DNA from: Chloroflexota bacterium | GTDB taxonomy: Bacteria > Chloroflexota > Anaerolineae > UBA1429 | Length of the DNA: 8,512 bases | Direction: 5' to 3' | Assembly: GCA_012515695.1 (NCBI GenBank) | Contig: JAAYXX010000180.1 | Coordinates: 1 to 8,512, forward strand | In this document: positions 1-5,595 of the stretch, in pieces | Position numbering within the stretch: position 1 is the first letter of the stretch | Layout of the letters: each line of letters opens with the position of its first letter | Made by a program: the position numbers and the translations under genes | The notes under the pieces: model-generated | The model's database searches: none | Told to the model about the DNA's origin: nothing | What the model saw: the letters and a program-made list of their open reading frames with translations, nothing else

Positions 1-151
1 AGCGGGTCAGGGTCGGCGTGGGCAGCGGTTGCGCCTGGGGCTGGGCCTCAGATTGCGCCTGCAGAGGGGTGGTTGGTATCAGGTTCGAGGAGACAGTCAG
101 GCACAAAGCGAGCGATAGCAGGCAGATAGCCAATCGGGATGAGGAACGCAT
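1..151 (-). CDS. N-terminus of an exported protein with signal peptide (partial, runs off left edge)
   Basis: The minus strand is open from an ATG at 149-151 to the window edge, giving 50 complete codons with no stop. The ATG has a strong ribosome binding site: GGAGG followed by a six-base spacer. The protein begins MRSSSR (basic), then a hydrophobic core LAICLLSLALCLTV (residues 7-20), then a polar stretch ending LQA before QSEAQ. This is a textbook Sec signal peptide with likely cleavage near residue 32. The cysteines lie inside the hydrophobic core and LALC is a poor lipobox, so a lipoprotein is less likely. The visible mature part is rich in Pro, Gln and Thr, as in a linker leading to a later extracellular domain. 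A different minus frame (48-242) is also open but lacks comparable features. The function cannot be told from the fragment. Confidence 0.72.
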   Translation of the reverse strand, partial: MRSSSRLAICLLSLALCLTVSSNLIPTTPLQAQSEAQPQAQPLPTPTLTR

Positions 152-301
152 AGGTGACCTCCATGTCACAGGCTACACGGCCACTCTGCCGACACGGCGG
201 GGCTGGTGGGCCAGGGAATAAGGTAATGCCGATCGTCAGCAAGGCGCTTGTCAGAACTAGATACGGTCAGGATGGCGGATGCAGGCGCCCTTTACCGATT
301 T

Positions 302-337
302 GCCCTCACTCCTCGGCGGGTAGTCGGGAGTGAGGGC
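302..337 (-). terminator. Strong hairpin downstream of the aldo/keto reductase gene, possible terminator
   Basis: GCCCTCACTCC (302-312) and GGAGTGAGGGC (327-337) are a perfect 11-bp inverted repeat with a 14-base loop. It begins 18 bases after the aldo/keto reductase stop codon in the direction of transcription. No T-run follows on the minus strand (the next bases are AAATCGG), so it is not a canonical intrinsic terminator. It could protect an mRNA 3' end or be a small relative of the CCCTC/GAGGG repeats seen elsewhere in the window. Confidence 0.4.
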
Positions 338-355
338 ATCGGGCAGGCAGCATCC

Positions 356-1330
356 TCACTCGCGGCTATCGCTCTCCAAATCCAGCCAGGCCCGCTCCTG
401 GGGCGTCAGGGCGATGTCCAGGGAGGCCACGTTCTCGGCCAGTTCCTCGCGTCTGGCCGCGCCCACCAGAGGGAATACGTTCATGGGGGAGGTCAGCACG
501 TAGGCCAGCGCCAGTTGGGGCACGGTGACGCCCTTTTCCCCGGCCAGTTCCCAGGCCCGGTCCAACCGTTGCAGATTCACCTCATGGCAATAGGCCGTCA
601 GGCACGCTTTGTCCAGCAAGGCCCTGGTCTCGGGCAAGTTCGCGCGGGTAATGCGCCCGGAGAAAAAGCCCCGCCCCAGGCTGGAATAGGCGAACACTGG
701 CATCTGGGTAGCCTCGTACCAGGCCCGCGCCTCGCGGTTGGCCGGGCCGCTGAGGGTGACACACCCCGGCCCCCACGGGTCTTGTACTTGCTCGGCCAGG
801 CCATAGTTGGGCTGGCTGACGGTAAACGGCGTCAGCCCGTGTTTGGCGGCGTACTCGTTGGCCTCGGCGATGCGCTGGTGGGTCCAGTTCGACCCGCCAA
901 AGGCGCGGATGCGCCCCGCCGCCAGGTGCTCGTTGAACGCCTCGACGATTGGCCCCACGGGCAAGGCGGGGTCGTCGCGGTGCAGCAGGTACAGGTCAAT
1001 ATAGTCGGTTTGCAGGCGGGCCAGCGAGTCGTGCAGGTCGGCGGCCAGATCAAAGGGAGTCACCCGGCGGCGATCTGCGTTGTGGTGGCAGCCCTTGCTG
1101 ATGATGACTACCTGCTCGCGGTTGCCCCGCTCCTGCATCCATTGACCGATGCCCCGCTCGCTGTTGCCCCCGGCATACACGTGAGCGGTATCCAGCGTGG
1201 TGCAACCCATCTCCAAAGCGGCATCTAGCAGGTCAAAGCTGCGCTCTCGATCCTGGATCGAGATGATCATGGTTCCCAGCACCAGCCGGGAGACTGGCTT
1301 GTTTACCCCAGCGATAGAACCGTATTTCAT
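356..1330 (-). CDS. Aldo/keto reductase (324 aa)
   Basis: Cytosolic NAD(P)H-dependent oxidoreductase of the aldo/keto reductase superfamily, a TIM barrel of the usual length for the family. The catalytic tetrad is in place: Asp47 and Tyr52 in TTLDTAHVYAGG, Lys79 in VVIISKG, and His117 in DLYLLHRDD. Coenzyme-binding segments are also present: GSNW (146-149), the YSSLGRGFFSG loop (215-225) and the C-terminal VGAARREELAEN (289-300), matching the family's IPG.R...q..eN motif. The start is supported by AGGAG six bases upstream. A TTGCCA box (1387-1392) lies 17 bases from a poor -10 (1364-1369), so its own promoter is possible but weak. The gene is complete. The substrate is unknown. The upstream neighbour is a Gfo/Idh/MocA oxidoreductase, which would fit sugar or polyol conversion, but that is inference. 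Confidence 0.93.
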   Translation of the reverse strand: MKYGSIAGVNKPVSRLVLGTMIISIQDRERSFDLLDAALEMGCTTLDTAHVYAGGNSERGIGQWMQERGNREQVVIISKGCHHNADRRRVTPFDLAADLHDSLARLQTDYIDLYLLHRDDPALPVGPIVEAFNEHLAAGRIRAFGGSNWTHQRIAEANEYAAKHGLTPFTVSQPNYGLAEQVQDPWGPGCVTLSGPANREARAWYEATQMPVFAYSSLGRGFFSGRITRANLPETRALLDKACLTAYCHEVNLQRLDRAWELAGEKGVTVPQLALAYVLTSPMNVFPLVGAARREELAENVASLDIALTPQERAWLDLESDSRE

Positions 1331-1405
1331 GGCGTGCTCCTATGTGATGGATTTCGTAGCCGCGCTTTAATTGTTGGCGGACGCTGTGGCAATTGCGCGC
1401 ATACT

Positions 1406-1524
1406 GCCCTCTCCCTCTGGGAGAGGGCGCGCCCAAAGGGCGCGGGTGAGGGGGAGAGGACAAAAGGCGAGCGTTCAGACCCTCATCCGCTCGGCAGCAT
1501 GCCACTTTCTCCCAGAGGGAGAAG
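1406..1524. repeat. Nested palindromic repeat region (REP/MITE-like)
   Basis: The left arm holds a perfect 10-bp hairpin with a 3-base loop, GCCCTCTCCC/GGGAGAGGGC (1406-1428), followed by CGCGCCC/GGGCGCG (1428-1444). The right arm holds TTCTCCC/GGGAGAA (1507-1523). Fourteen bases of the left arm (1410-1423) reappear as an exact reverse complement at 1509-1522. GGGTGAGGG (1444-1452) mirrors CCCTCATCC (1480-1488) with one mismatch. The whole block is therefore a large imperfect palindrome with hairpins inside each arm. It lies in the 340-base gap between the Gfo/Idh/MocA and aldo/keto reductase genes. No gene is convincing in that gap. Confidence 0.7.
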
Positions 1525-1533
1525 ACGGCAATC

Positions 1534-1598
1534 ACCCTCGCCCCTTGGGAGAGTGCGGCATATTGCCGGGCGGCTCCATAGGAGCCGGGGGTGAGGGT
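1534..1598. repeat. Family 2 multi-hairpin repeat, copy 1
   Basis: The outer arms ACCCTC (1534-1539) and GAGGGT (1593-1598) enclose CGGCA/TGCCG (1556-1568) and CGGCTCC/GGAGCCG (1571-1587). The right half shares TGCCGGGCGGCT and AGCCGGGGGTGAGGG with the element at 8403-8466, so the two are members of one family. The different hairpin loops have changed together with their stems, which suggests that folding is under selection or that copies diverged as folded units. Confidence 0.65.
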
Positions 1599-1604
1599 TC
1601 TCCC

Positions 1605-1665
1605 ATTGGACCGCCGCCATCCTTGGCGGCTTACAATGATGCCGGCTGGAAGCCGGCGGTCCAAT
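1605..1665. repeat. Family 1 61-bp cloverleaf repeat, copy A
   Basis: Outer arms ATTGGACC and GGTCCAAT (8 bp) enclose two inner hairpins: GCCGCCA/TGGCGGC with a TCCT loop, and GCCGGCT/AGCCGGC with a GGA loop. A 10-base linker (1631-1640) separates the hairpins. The copy matches the one at 2829-2889 at 58 of 61 positions, all three differences falling in the linker. It begins five bases beyond the stop codon of the Gfo/Idh/MocA gene, so it would form the 3' end structure of that transcript. It contains no coding sequence and no T-run. Confidence 0.85.
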
Positions 1666-1670
1666 TAGCA

Positions 1671-2645
1671 TTATTCCATGGGATAGGTCAAGCCGATTTG
1701 AGCGCGCACCTGGTCCATCAGGCGGGCGATGGCGATGGAATCGTCCCAGGGCATAACGTCGCTTTGCTGGCGACCCTCTCGCAGACACCGCATCACCTCG
1801 GCGGCCTCATAGTGATAGCCCATCGTCTCGTTAATCGTTACCGGTTCCTGTCCATCAACGCGCAGGGTGGCGCTGGTGGCGTGCCAAAAGTCGGGGATCG
1901 AGATCATCCCCTCGGTGCCCAGAATGGCCGCGTTTTGGGGCATGTTGGTTCGCACGGCGCAAGAAAGCACAGCCAGTTCGCCCCCGGCGTAGCGCAGGGT
2001 GATGGCGGTCTGCTCGTCCACGCCCGTTTCGCCCAGGTGCGCCTGAGCCTGCACGTCCACCGGGTTGCTCCCCAGCACCATGGACGCAAAGGCCAGCACA
2101 TACACGCCCACGTCCAGCAGCGCCCCGCCCGCCAGCATCGGGTTCAACAGGCGGCCTTTGGGGTTCCAGCCAGAGCGAAAGCCGAAATCAGCTTTTACGA
2201 TGCGCGGTTCGCCGATTTTCCCTTCGGCCAGCCATTGCCGCACCCCGGCGATCACCGGCAAGAAGCGGGTCCACATGGCTTCCATGAGGAAACCGCCAGT
2301 CTCCTGGGCGGCGGCCACCATCTGGCGCACCTGGCCCTCGTTGATGGCCATCGGCTTTTCGCACAGCACGGCCTTGCCGTGTTGCAGGCAGGCGATGGTG
2401 TGCGCGCAGTGGAAGGGGTGCGGCGTGGCGACATAGATGGCGTCCACATCGGGGTCGCTCATCAGGGCCTCATAGCTGCCGTGGGCGCGTTCGACGCCAT
2501 AATCGGCGGCAAAGGCGGCGGCCTTGTCCTGCGAGCGCGAGCCGACGGCGACCAGCCGCGCGTCGGGTAGGTTCTTGATGTCTGTGGCGAATCTGGTAGC
2601 GATGGCACCCGCTCCGAGGATGCCCCAGCCGATGGTTGCGTTCAT
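1671..2645 (-). CDS. Gfo/Idh/MocA family oxidoreductase (324 aa)
   Basis: Cytosolic NAD(P)-dependent dehydrogenase of the glucose-fructose oxidoreductase/inositol dehydrogenase family. An N-terminal Rossmann fold starts with GILGAGAIATRF (residues 8-19). DAIYVATPHPFH (68-79) follows, then the family's EKP motif in LCEKPMA (E96-K97-P98, Lys97 expected to be catalytic). The C-terminal substrate domain shows MWTRFLP (124-130) and GGALLDVGVY (173-182), a pattern I associate with the dihydrodiol dehydrogenase-like branch. The length is typical. AGGAGG lies four bases before the ATG. Upstream is a 280-base gap with an inverted repeat and a family 1 repeat, so it may be transcribed separately from the ADP-ribosylglycohydrolase gene. 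The substrate is probably a sugar or cyclic polyol but cannot be named. Confidence 0.93.
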   Translation of the reverse strand: MNATIGWGILGAGAIATRFATDIKNLPDARLVAVGSRSQDKAAAFAADYGVERAHGSYEALMSDPDVDAIYVATPHPFHCAHTIACLQHGKAVLCEKPMAINEGQVRQMVAAAQETGGFLMEAMWTRFLPVIAGVRQWLAEGKIGEPRIVKADFGFRSGWNPKGRLLNPMLAGGALLDVGVYVLAFASMVLGSNPVDVQAQAHLGETGVDEQTAITLRYAGGELAVLSCAVRTNMPQNAAILGTEGMISIPDFWHATSATLRVDGQEPVTINETMGYHYEAAEVMRCLREGRQQSDVMPWDDSIAIARLMDQVRAQIGLTYPME

Positions 2646-2684
2646 GCTGCCTCCTGATCCAAGATGTTGGAAAGGGATTTCAAC

Positions 2685-2731
2685 GATGAAAAGCCGGCGG
2701 CATAGTGCCTCTTGCCGCCGCGCTTTCCATC
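2685..2731. repeat. Imperfect 18/19-bp inverted repeat upstream of the Gfo/Idh/MocA gene
   Basis: The arms at 2685-2702 and 2713-2731 pair along nearly their full length, with one mismatch and one extra base, around a 10-base loop. The core is GGCGGCA/TGCCGCC. It ends 39 bases upstream of the Gfo/Idh/MocA start on the minus strand, so it would lie in that gene's leader or in the tail of the upstream transcript. No T-run follows it, and no open peptide or riboswitch consensus was recognised. Confidence 0.55.
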
Positions 2732-2743
2732 ACACAAAGTGTG
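2731..2743. promoter_or_regulatory. Small palindrome CACACAAAGTGTG, possible operator
   Basis: CACAC and GTGTG flank AAA, giving a perfect 5-bp dyad about 90 bases upstream of the Gfo/Idh/MocA start. It directly abuts the larger inverted repeat. The size and position would suit a dimeric regulator, but no second copy was seen and no clear promoter can be placed beside it. Confidence 0.25.
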
Positions 2744-2828
2744 CCATTAGGATGGGCGGTTGATGAAGGTTGAAAAATTAACGCCGCAACATCTGATTCG
2801 CCCCTTGCTCCCTGCCCCGTGGAAGGGG

Positions 2829-2889
2829 ATTGGACCGCCGCCATCCTTGGCGGCTTGATATGATGCCGGCTGGAAGCCGGCGGTCCAAT
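2829..2889. repeat. Family 1 61-bp cloverleaf repeat, copy B
   Basis: All stems are identical to copy A at 1605-1665. Only three linker positions differ (linker 2855-2864). It has the same orientation as copy A and begins 36 bases after the stop codon of the ADP-ribosylglycohydrolase gene. The preceding bases GGAAGGG are shared with the truncated copy at 8330, so the repeat unit may extend slightly outside the 61-bp core. Confidence 0.85.
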
Positions 2890-2925
2890 ATGGCACGCCG
2901 GGTTATCGCAGTAAATGGCTAATCT

Positions 2926-4476
2926 TTATTCCTCCGCCGGTGGGCAAGCAGGAGGCTCGCTGTTGCCGTTCAGCAGGATGATGGGCACGGTCAGGGCGGT
3001 GGGCCGCCCCTCGACGCTCAACTCGACCACGCAGCGGTTGCTGGGCCGGGTGATGGCGTCCGCCTCCAGGGTAAAGCTGACCGACGCTTCGGGCGTGCCG
3101 ACGTACGCGTTGGGCAGGAACACCTTGGCGTCTGCTGAGGGAGACACGCGCCAGCCCGTAGGCAGATACCAATGCACGTTCAGGTTCTCCATCACCTTGT
3201 AGGTGTTGCGTATGGTGAGGGTGATGGTCTTGGGCACGCCATCGCGGATCGTGGGGGCGCAGCCGTAATCCACGGCCACCTCAAAAAAGTCGAACCGGTA
3301 GACGGGCTGTCCCAGGTTACGCAGCACCCCTCCGTGCTTGGGCGCGTACAGGGTTTGCGGGTCCAGGTCAGACAGGTCGGTGGGCGCGTGCTCTGCGAGG
3401 GTGACGGGCAACTGGCGGCGCGCAATCACCTGCCGGGCAATGCGCTCGGTGCGGTCGGTCAGTTCGTCCACCGTGGCGGGCACCTGGTTGCCGAAATAGC
3501 CCAACTCGCCCAGGTTCAGGCAGGCGGTCTTGATTTTGCGGCCCACGGGCGTGAGCCACTTCTCCGGGATGGCCTCCGCACCGTGCATGATGCCGTACAG
3601 GCTGCCCACAGTAGCGCCGGTGCAGTCGGTGTCCTCGCCCAGGTTCACCGTAGTACACAGCGTCTTGCCGAAATCGCCTTCGCCGTACAGCAGGCCCAAC
3701 ACCACGATGCCGATGTTCGAGGGAGCATCCCAACCCTGCTTACCTTCGTGAAAGCCCTTCTCGCGATCCTCTGGGCTGGTGTTGGCGGGGTCTCCGGCGG
3801 TGGTGCTGCCGCGGTACACCTCCAGCATGGCGTCTCGCGCCTCGCGCCAGCTCAGGCCCGCTTCGTAGGAGGCGATGGCGTTACGCACTGCCCCGGCCAC
3901 GCCGCAATCCGCCGGGATATAGCTCAGGCCGATTTCCAGCAGTTGCGGTATATCGTTCAGCACAAAAGCCGCGCTCTCGAGCGCCGCGACAAACACTTCG
4001 GCAAAGGTGCCCTCGCCGTCGCCGTGGTCAATGATGGCGTCTTCATAGGCATAGGCAGCGGCCACAGCAGGGCAGCCGGGCGCGATACAGGCCCAGATTT
4101 CCGAGCGGATGAACGCGCCGCAGCTATCCTTGTAGTCGTTGTGATACGAGCCAGACAGGGGCGCTGGCAAACCCGAACGCATATTGATTTTGGCCATGCC
4201 ATATTCTGCCCAGTGGGGGGTTACATACAGCAGGAAATACTCGCCCAACGTCTGCCCATCCAGCTCGAGGCCCTGTTCTTCCAGGGCCACCAGCCAGAGC
4301 AGTTGGATGTCCAGGTCGTCGTTGGGCAGCGGCTCCCCCTGCAAGTCCTGGGTATAGAATTGGACGTTGTTGACCTGGCGCTTCCACTCGAACGGCGCGC
4401 CCAGCGTGCCGCCGATGTTCTTGCCCAGCCAACAGCCCAACACTTTGCTACGATATTCAGCGCGATTAAGGATCAT
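2926..4476 (-). CDS. ADP-ribosylglycohydrolase family protein with extra C-terminal domain (516 aa)
   Basis: All-helical, probably magnesium-dependent hydrolase of the ADP-ribosylglycohydrolase (DraG-like) family, which splits N- or O-glycosidic ADP-ribose bonds or related ribosides. The N-terminus has the family signature GCWLGKNIGGTLGAPFEW (14-31). Expected metal ligands are NDD at 52-54 (with D56 nearby) and the late motif NLGEDTDCTGATVGSLYG (278-295), including D282 and D284. The catalytic fold seems to end near residue 350. Residues 385-500 look like an added beta-rich domain (alternating hydrophobic strands such as KTITLTIRN and RCVVELSVEG). The total is longer than the roughly 300 residues of plain DraG enzymes. 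AAGGAG stands upstream of the ATG, 40 bases after the MazG-like gene. Large members of this family often sit near sugar or nucleoside genes, so a catabolic substrate is as likely as protein de-ADP-ribosylation. Confidence 0.88.
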   Translation of the reverse strand: MILNRAEYRSKVLGCWLGKNIGGTLGAPFEWKRQVNNVQFYTQDLQGEPLPNDDLDIQLLWLVALEEQGLELDGQTLGEYFLLYVTPHWAEYGMAKINMRSGLPAPLSGSYHNDYKDSCGAFIRSEIWACIAPGCPAVAAAYAYEDAIIDHGDGEGTFAEVFVAALESAAFVLNDIPQLLEIGLSYIPADCGVAGAVRNAIASYEAGLSWREARDAMLEVYRGSTTAGDPANTSPEDREKGFHEGKQGWDAPSNIGIVVLGLLYGEGDFGKTLCTTVNLGEDTDCTGATVGSLYGIMHGAEAIPEKWLTPVGRKIKTACLNLGELGYFGNQVPATVDELTDRTERIARQVIARRQLPVTLAEHAPTDLSDLDPQTLYAPKHGGVLRNLGQPVYRFDFFEVAVDYGCAPTIRDGVPKTITLTIRNTYKVMENLNVHWYLPTGWRVSPSADAKVFLPNAYVGTPEASVSFTLEADAITRPSNRCVVELSVEGRPTALTVPIILLNGNSEPPACPPAEE

Positions 4477-4516
4477 GGAGGGTTCTCCTTCCAGGAATTA
4501 GTGGGCCGCGTTCGAC

Positions 4517-4750
4517 TCACAGGTCCAGATCGTCGGCCATTCGCGCGCACATCGCTGCTATCTGAATCAACTCGGCGCGCATGCTCTTTGGTTCGCGGGC
4601 AGAACCTTTTTTCCAGACCTCGGCCTTGAGTTCGTCCACTTCTTCGAGGATGATGGCAAATCCCTCGTGGGCGCTATGCATGGGTGGATGCTTGGCACGT
4701 GCGCCCTGCAATTCCTGCTCCACCAGGGAAAAGAATGTACGATTGTCCAT
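4517..4750 (-). CDS. Small MazG-like all-alpha protein (77 aa)
   Basis: The protein is short and helical. The segment HEGFAIILEEVDELKAEVWK (28-47) followed by MRAELIQIAAMCARMADDL (57-75) matches the pattern I recall from MazG-like or phage-type nucleotide pyrophosphohydrolases, which cleave (d)NTPs to NMP and pyrophosphate. The first acidic pair (E37, E40) fits the ExxE metal motif. Where a classical MazG has ExxD, this protein has E60-L-I-Q63, so the second motif lacks its aspartate; similar short proteins with ELVQVAAM-type helices exist. The start is preceded by AAGGGG at short spacing. It lies 114 bases after the YjqB-like gene and 40 before the ADP-ribosylglycohydrolase gene, probably in the same transcript. 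The fold is fairly likely, the activity uncertain. Confidence 0.68.
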   Translation of the reverse strand: MDNRTFFSLVEQELQGARAKHPPMHSAHEGFAIILEEVDELKAEVWKKGSAREPKSMRAELIQIAAMCARMADDLDL

Positions 4751-4864
4751 TGGCCCCTTACCTTGCAGGGATGGTTGTTCTCAGCTTACCGCGCCTGGCG
4801 CTGGGCTGCAAACCGTCGCGCTGGGCGGCTAGTACTCGCGTCATCCTTGCCGCACTCGATTGTG

Positions 4865-5581
4865 CTATTCCTCGTGACCGTTGTGGCGGTGGTCACGTAG
4901 CGAGCGAGGGATCAAGCTGGTGATGTACTCGAACTGATCCAGGGCTATTTTCAGATCCCCCTTTACTTCGGCCCGGTAAGCGGCCAGTGCAGCCCGTACG
5001 GCTTTTACAAAGGTATGGAAGAGGGGCTGCCAGCGCGAGGCATCTTCCCAGGCAAAGCCCTCTAGCGGGCCGCCAGCCATCTGCTCGCGAAGGGTTGTGG
5101 TTAGTTCGATTTGCACGCCGCCTCGAGCGGGCCAGTTGAAGAACAGGGCAGGGTCGTGGCTGGCTCGCATGCTCACCGGCCCGCCGGTCTCGAAACCGGC
5201 CTCTTCCAGATGTTGGCGCACGATCTCGCGCAGCCGCTTGTTGCTCCCGCCCAGGTGGACGACGGTATCGCTGCCCGCAATGCCCTGTATGCCGACGCCC
5301 ACCTGCGAGCGTTGCATCAGGGAGCGCAGGCGCACTTCGTCAAAGTGGTGGACGGGAATACGCAGCAGGTCATTCCCCTGTGCGCGCAGCCCACGCAAGT
5401 CGTACAGGTTATACTGTTTATCGGCGATGGCCGCGGCCAATTCGCTGGTAAGCGGCTCGATGCCACCCCCGTGAATAGATGCCACAGTCACGTCGGCGCT
5501 CTGGTTGGTGATGACAAAGCGATAGTCCTGATCTTTGATCGTATGCAAGACCAGTTCGGCAAAGTCGCGATAGGGGGTCAT
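4865..5581 (-). CDS. YjqB/PghP-family (poly-gamma-glutamate hydrolase-like) protein, 238 aa
   Basis: Related to the phage poly-gamma-glutamate hydrolase/YjqB family of zinc-dependent amidohydrolases with a carboxypeptidase-like fold. Recognisable blocks in order: YRDFAEL (4-10), SIHGGGIEPLTSELAAAIA (35-53), NLYDLRG (58-64), the HFDEVR segment (79-84), TVVHLGGSN (106-114), and GGVQIELTTTLREQM (154-168). His37 and Glu42 of the HGGGIE motif are kept. Two positions where the family usually has His are changed, as best I can align by eye: LLRIP has Arg74 (family LHIT) and GIQG has Gln99 (family IHG). Metal binding or activity may be altered. AGGAG at 5591-5595 overlaps the upstream ATPase stop, which argues for translational coupling. 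There is no signal peptide. The substrate is unknown. Confidence 0.82.
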   Translation of the reverse strand: MTPYRDFAELVLHTIKDQDYRFVITNQSADVTVASIHGGGIEPLTSELAAAIADKQYNLYDLRGLRAQGNDLLRIPVHHFDEVRLRSLMQRSQVGVGIQGIAGSDTVVHLGGSNKRLREIVRQHLEEAGFETGGPVSMRASHDPALFFNWPARGGVQIELTTTLREQMAGGPLEGFAWEDASRWQPLFHTFVKAVRAALAAYRAEVKGDLKIALDQFEYITSLIPRSLRDHRHNGHEE

Positions 5582-5590
5582 CGGCGTACA

Positions 5591-5595
5591 CTCCT
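5591..5595 (-). promoter_or_regulatory. Ribosome binding site overlapping the ATPase stop codon
   Basis: AGGAG on the minus strand lies nine bases before the ATG of the YjqB-like gene. It shares two bases with the TAG stop of the ATPase gene (5594-5596). Ribosomes ending on the ATPase would expose or reuse this site, so the two proteins are probably made together. Confidence 0.65.

Noticed and set aside
48..242. Minus-strand 64-codon open frame near the left edge
   Set aside because: It overlaps the frame starting at 151, which has a GGAGG ribosome binding site and a signal peptide; this one has neither.
1371..2570. Long plus-strand open frame of 399 codons opposite the Gfo/Idh/MocA gene
   Set aside because: It runs antisense to a gene with clear family motifs, begins inside the hairpin repeat cluster, and has low-complexity His/Gly/Gln-rich composition typical of shadow frames in GC-rich DNA.
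1605..2889. CRISPR array or tRNA gene as explanation of the 61-bp repeats
   Set aside because: Only two full copies about 1.2 kb apart are present, without regular spacers. The cloverleaf lacks the T-arm consensus, the anticodon arm layout and tRNA length.
3172..4629. Plus-strand open frame of 485 codons opposite the ADP-ribosylglycohydrolase gene
   Set aside because: It is a shadow of a gene with conserved metal motifs on the other strand; its translation resembles no family I know and has no ribosome binding site.
4798..4826. Direct repeat GCGCTGGGC twice in the gap between the YjqB-like and MazG-like genes
   Set aside because: Nine bases of GC-rich sequence repeated once within 20 bases is not distinguishable from chance; no promoter or hairpin accompanies it.
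4873..4897. Inverted repeat CGTGACC/GGTCACG as a terminator of the YjqB-like gene
   Set aside because: It lies inside the coding sequence before the stop codon, has an 11-base loop and is not followed by a T-run.
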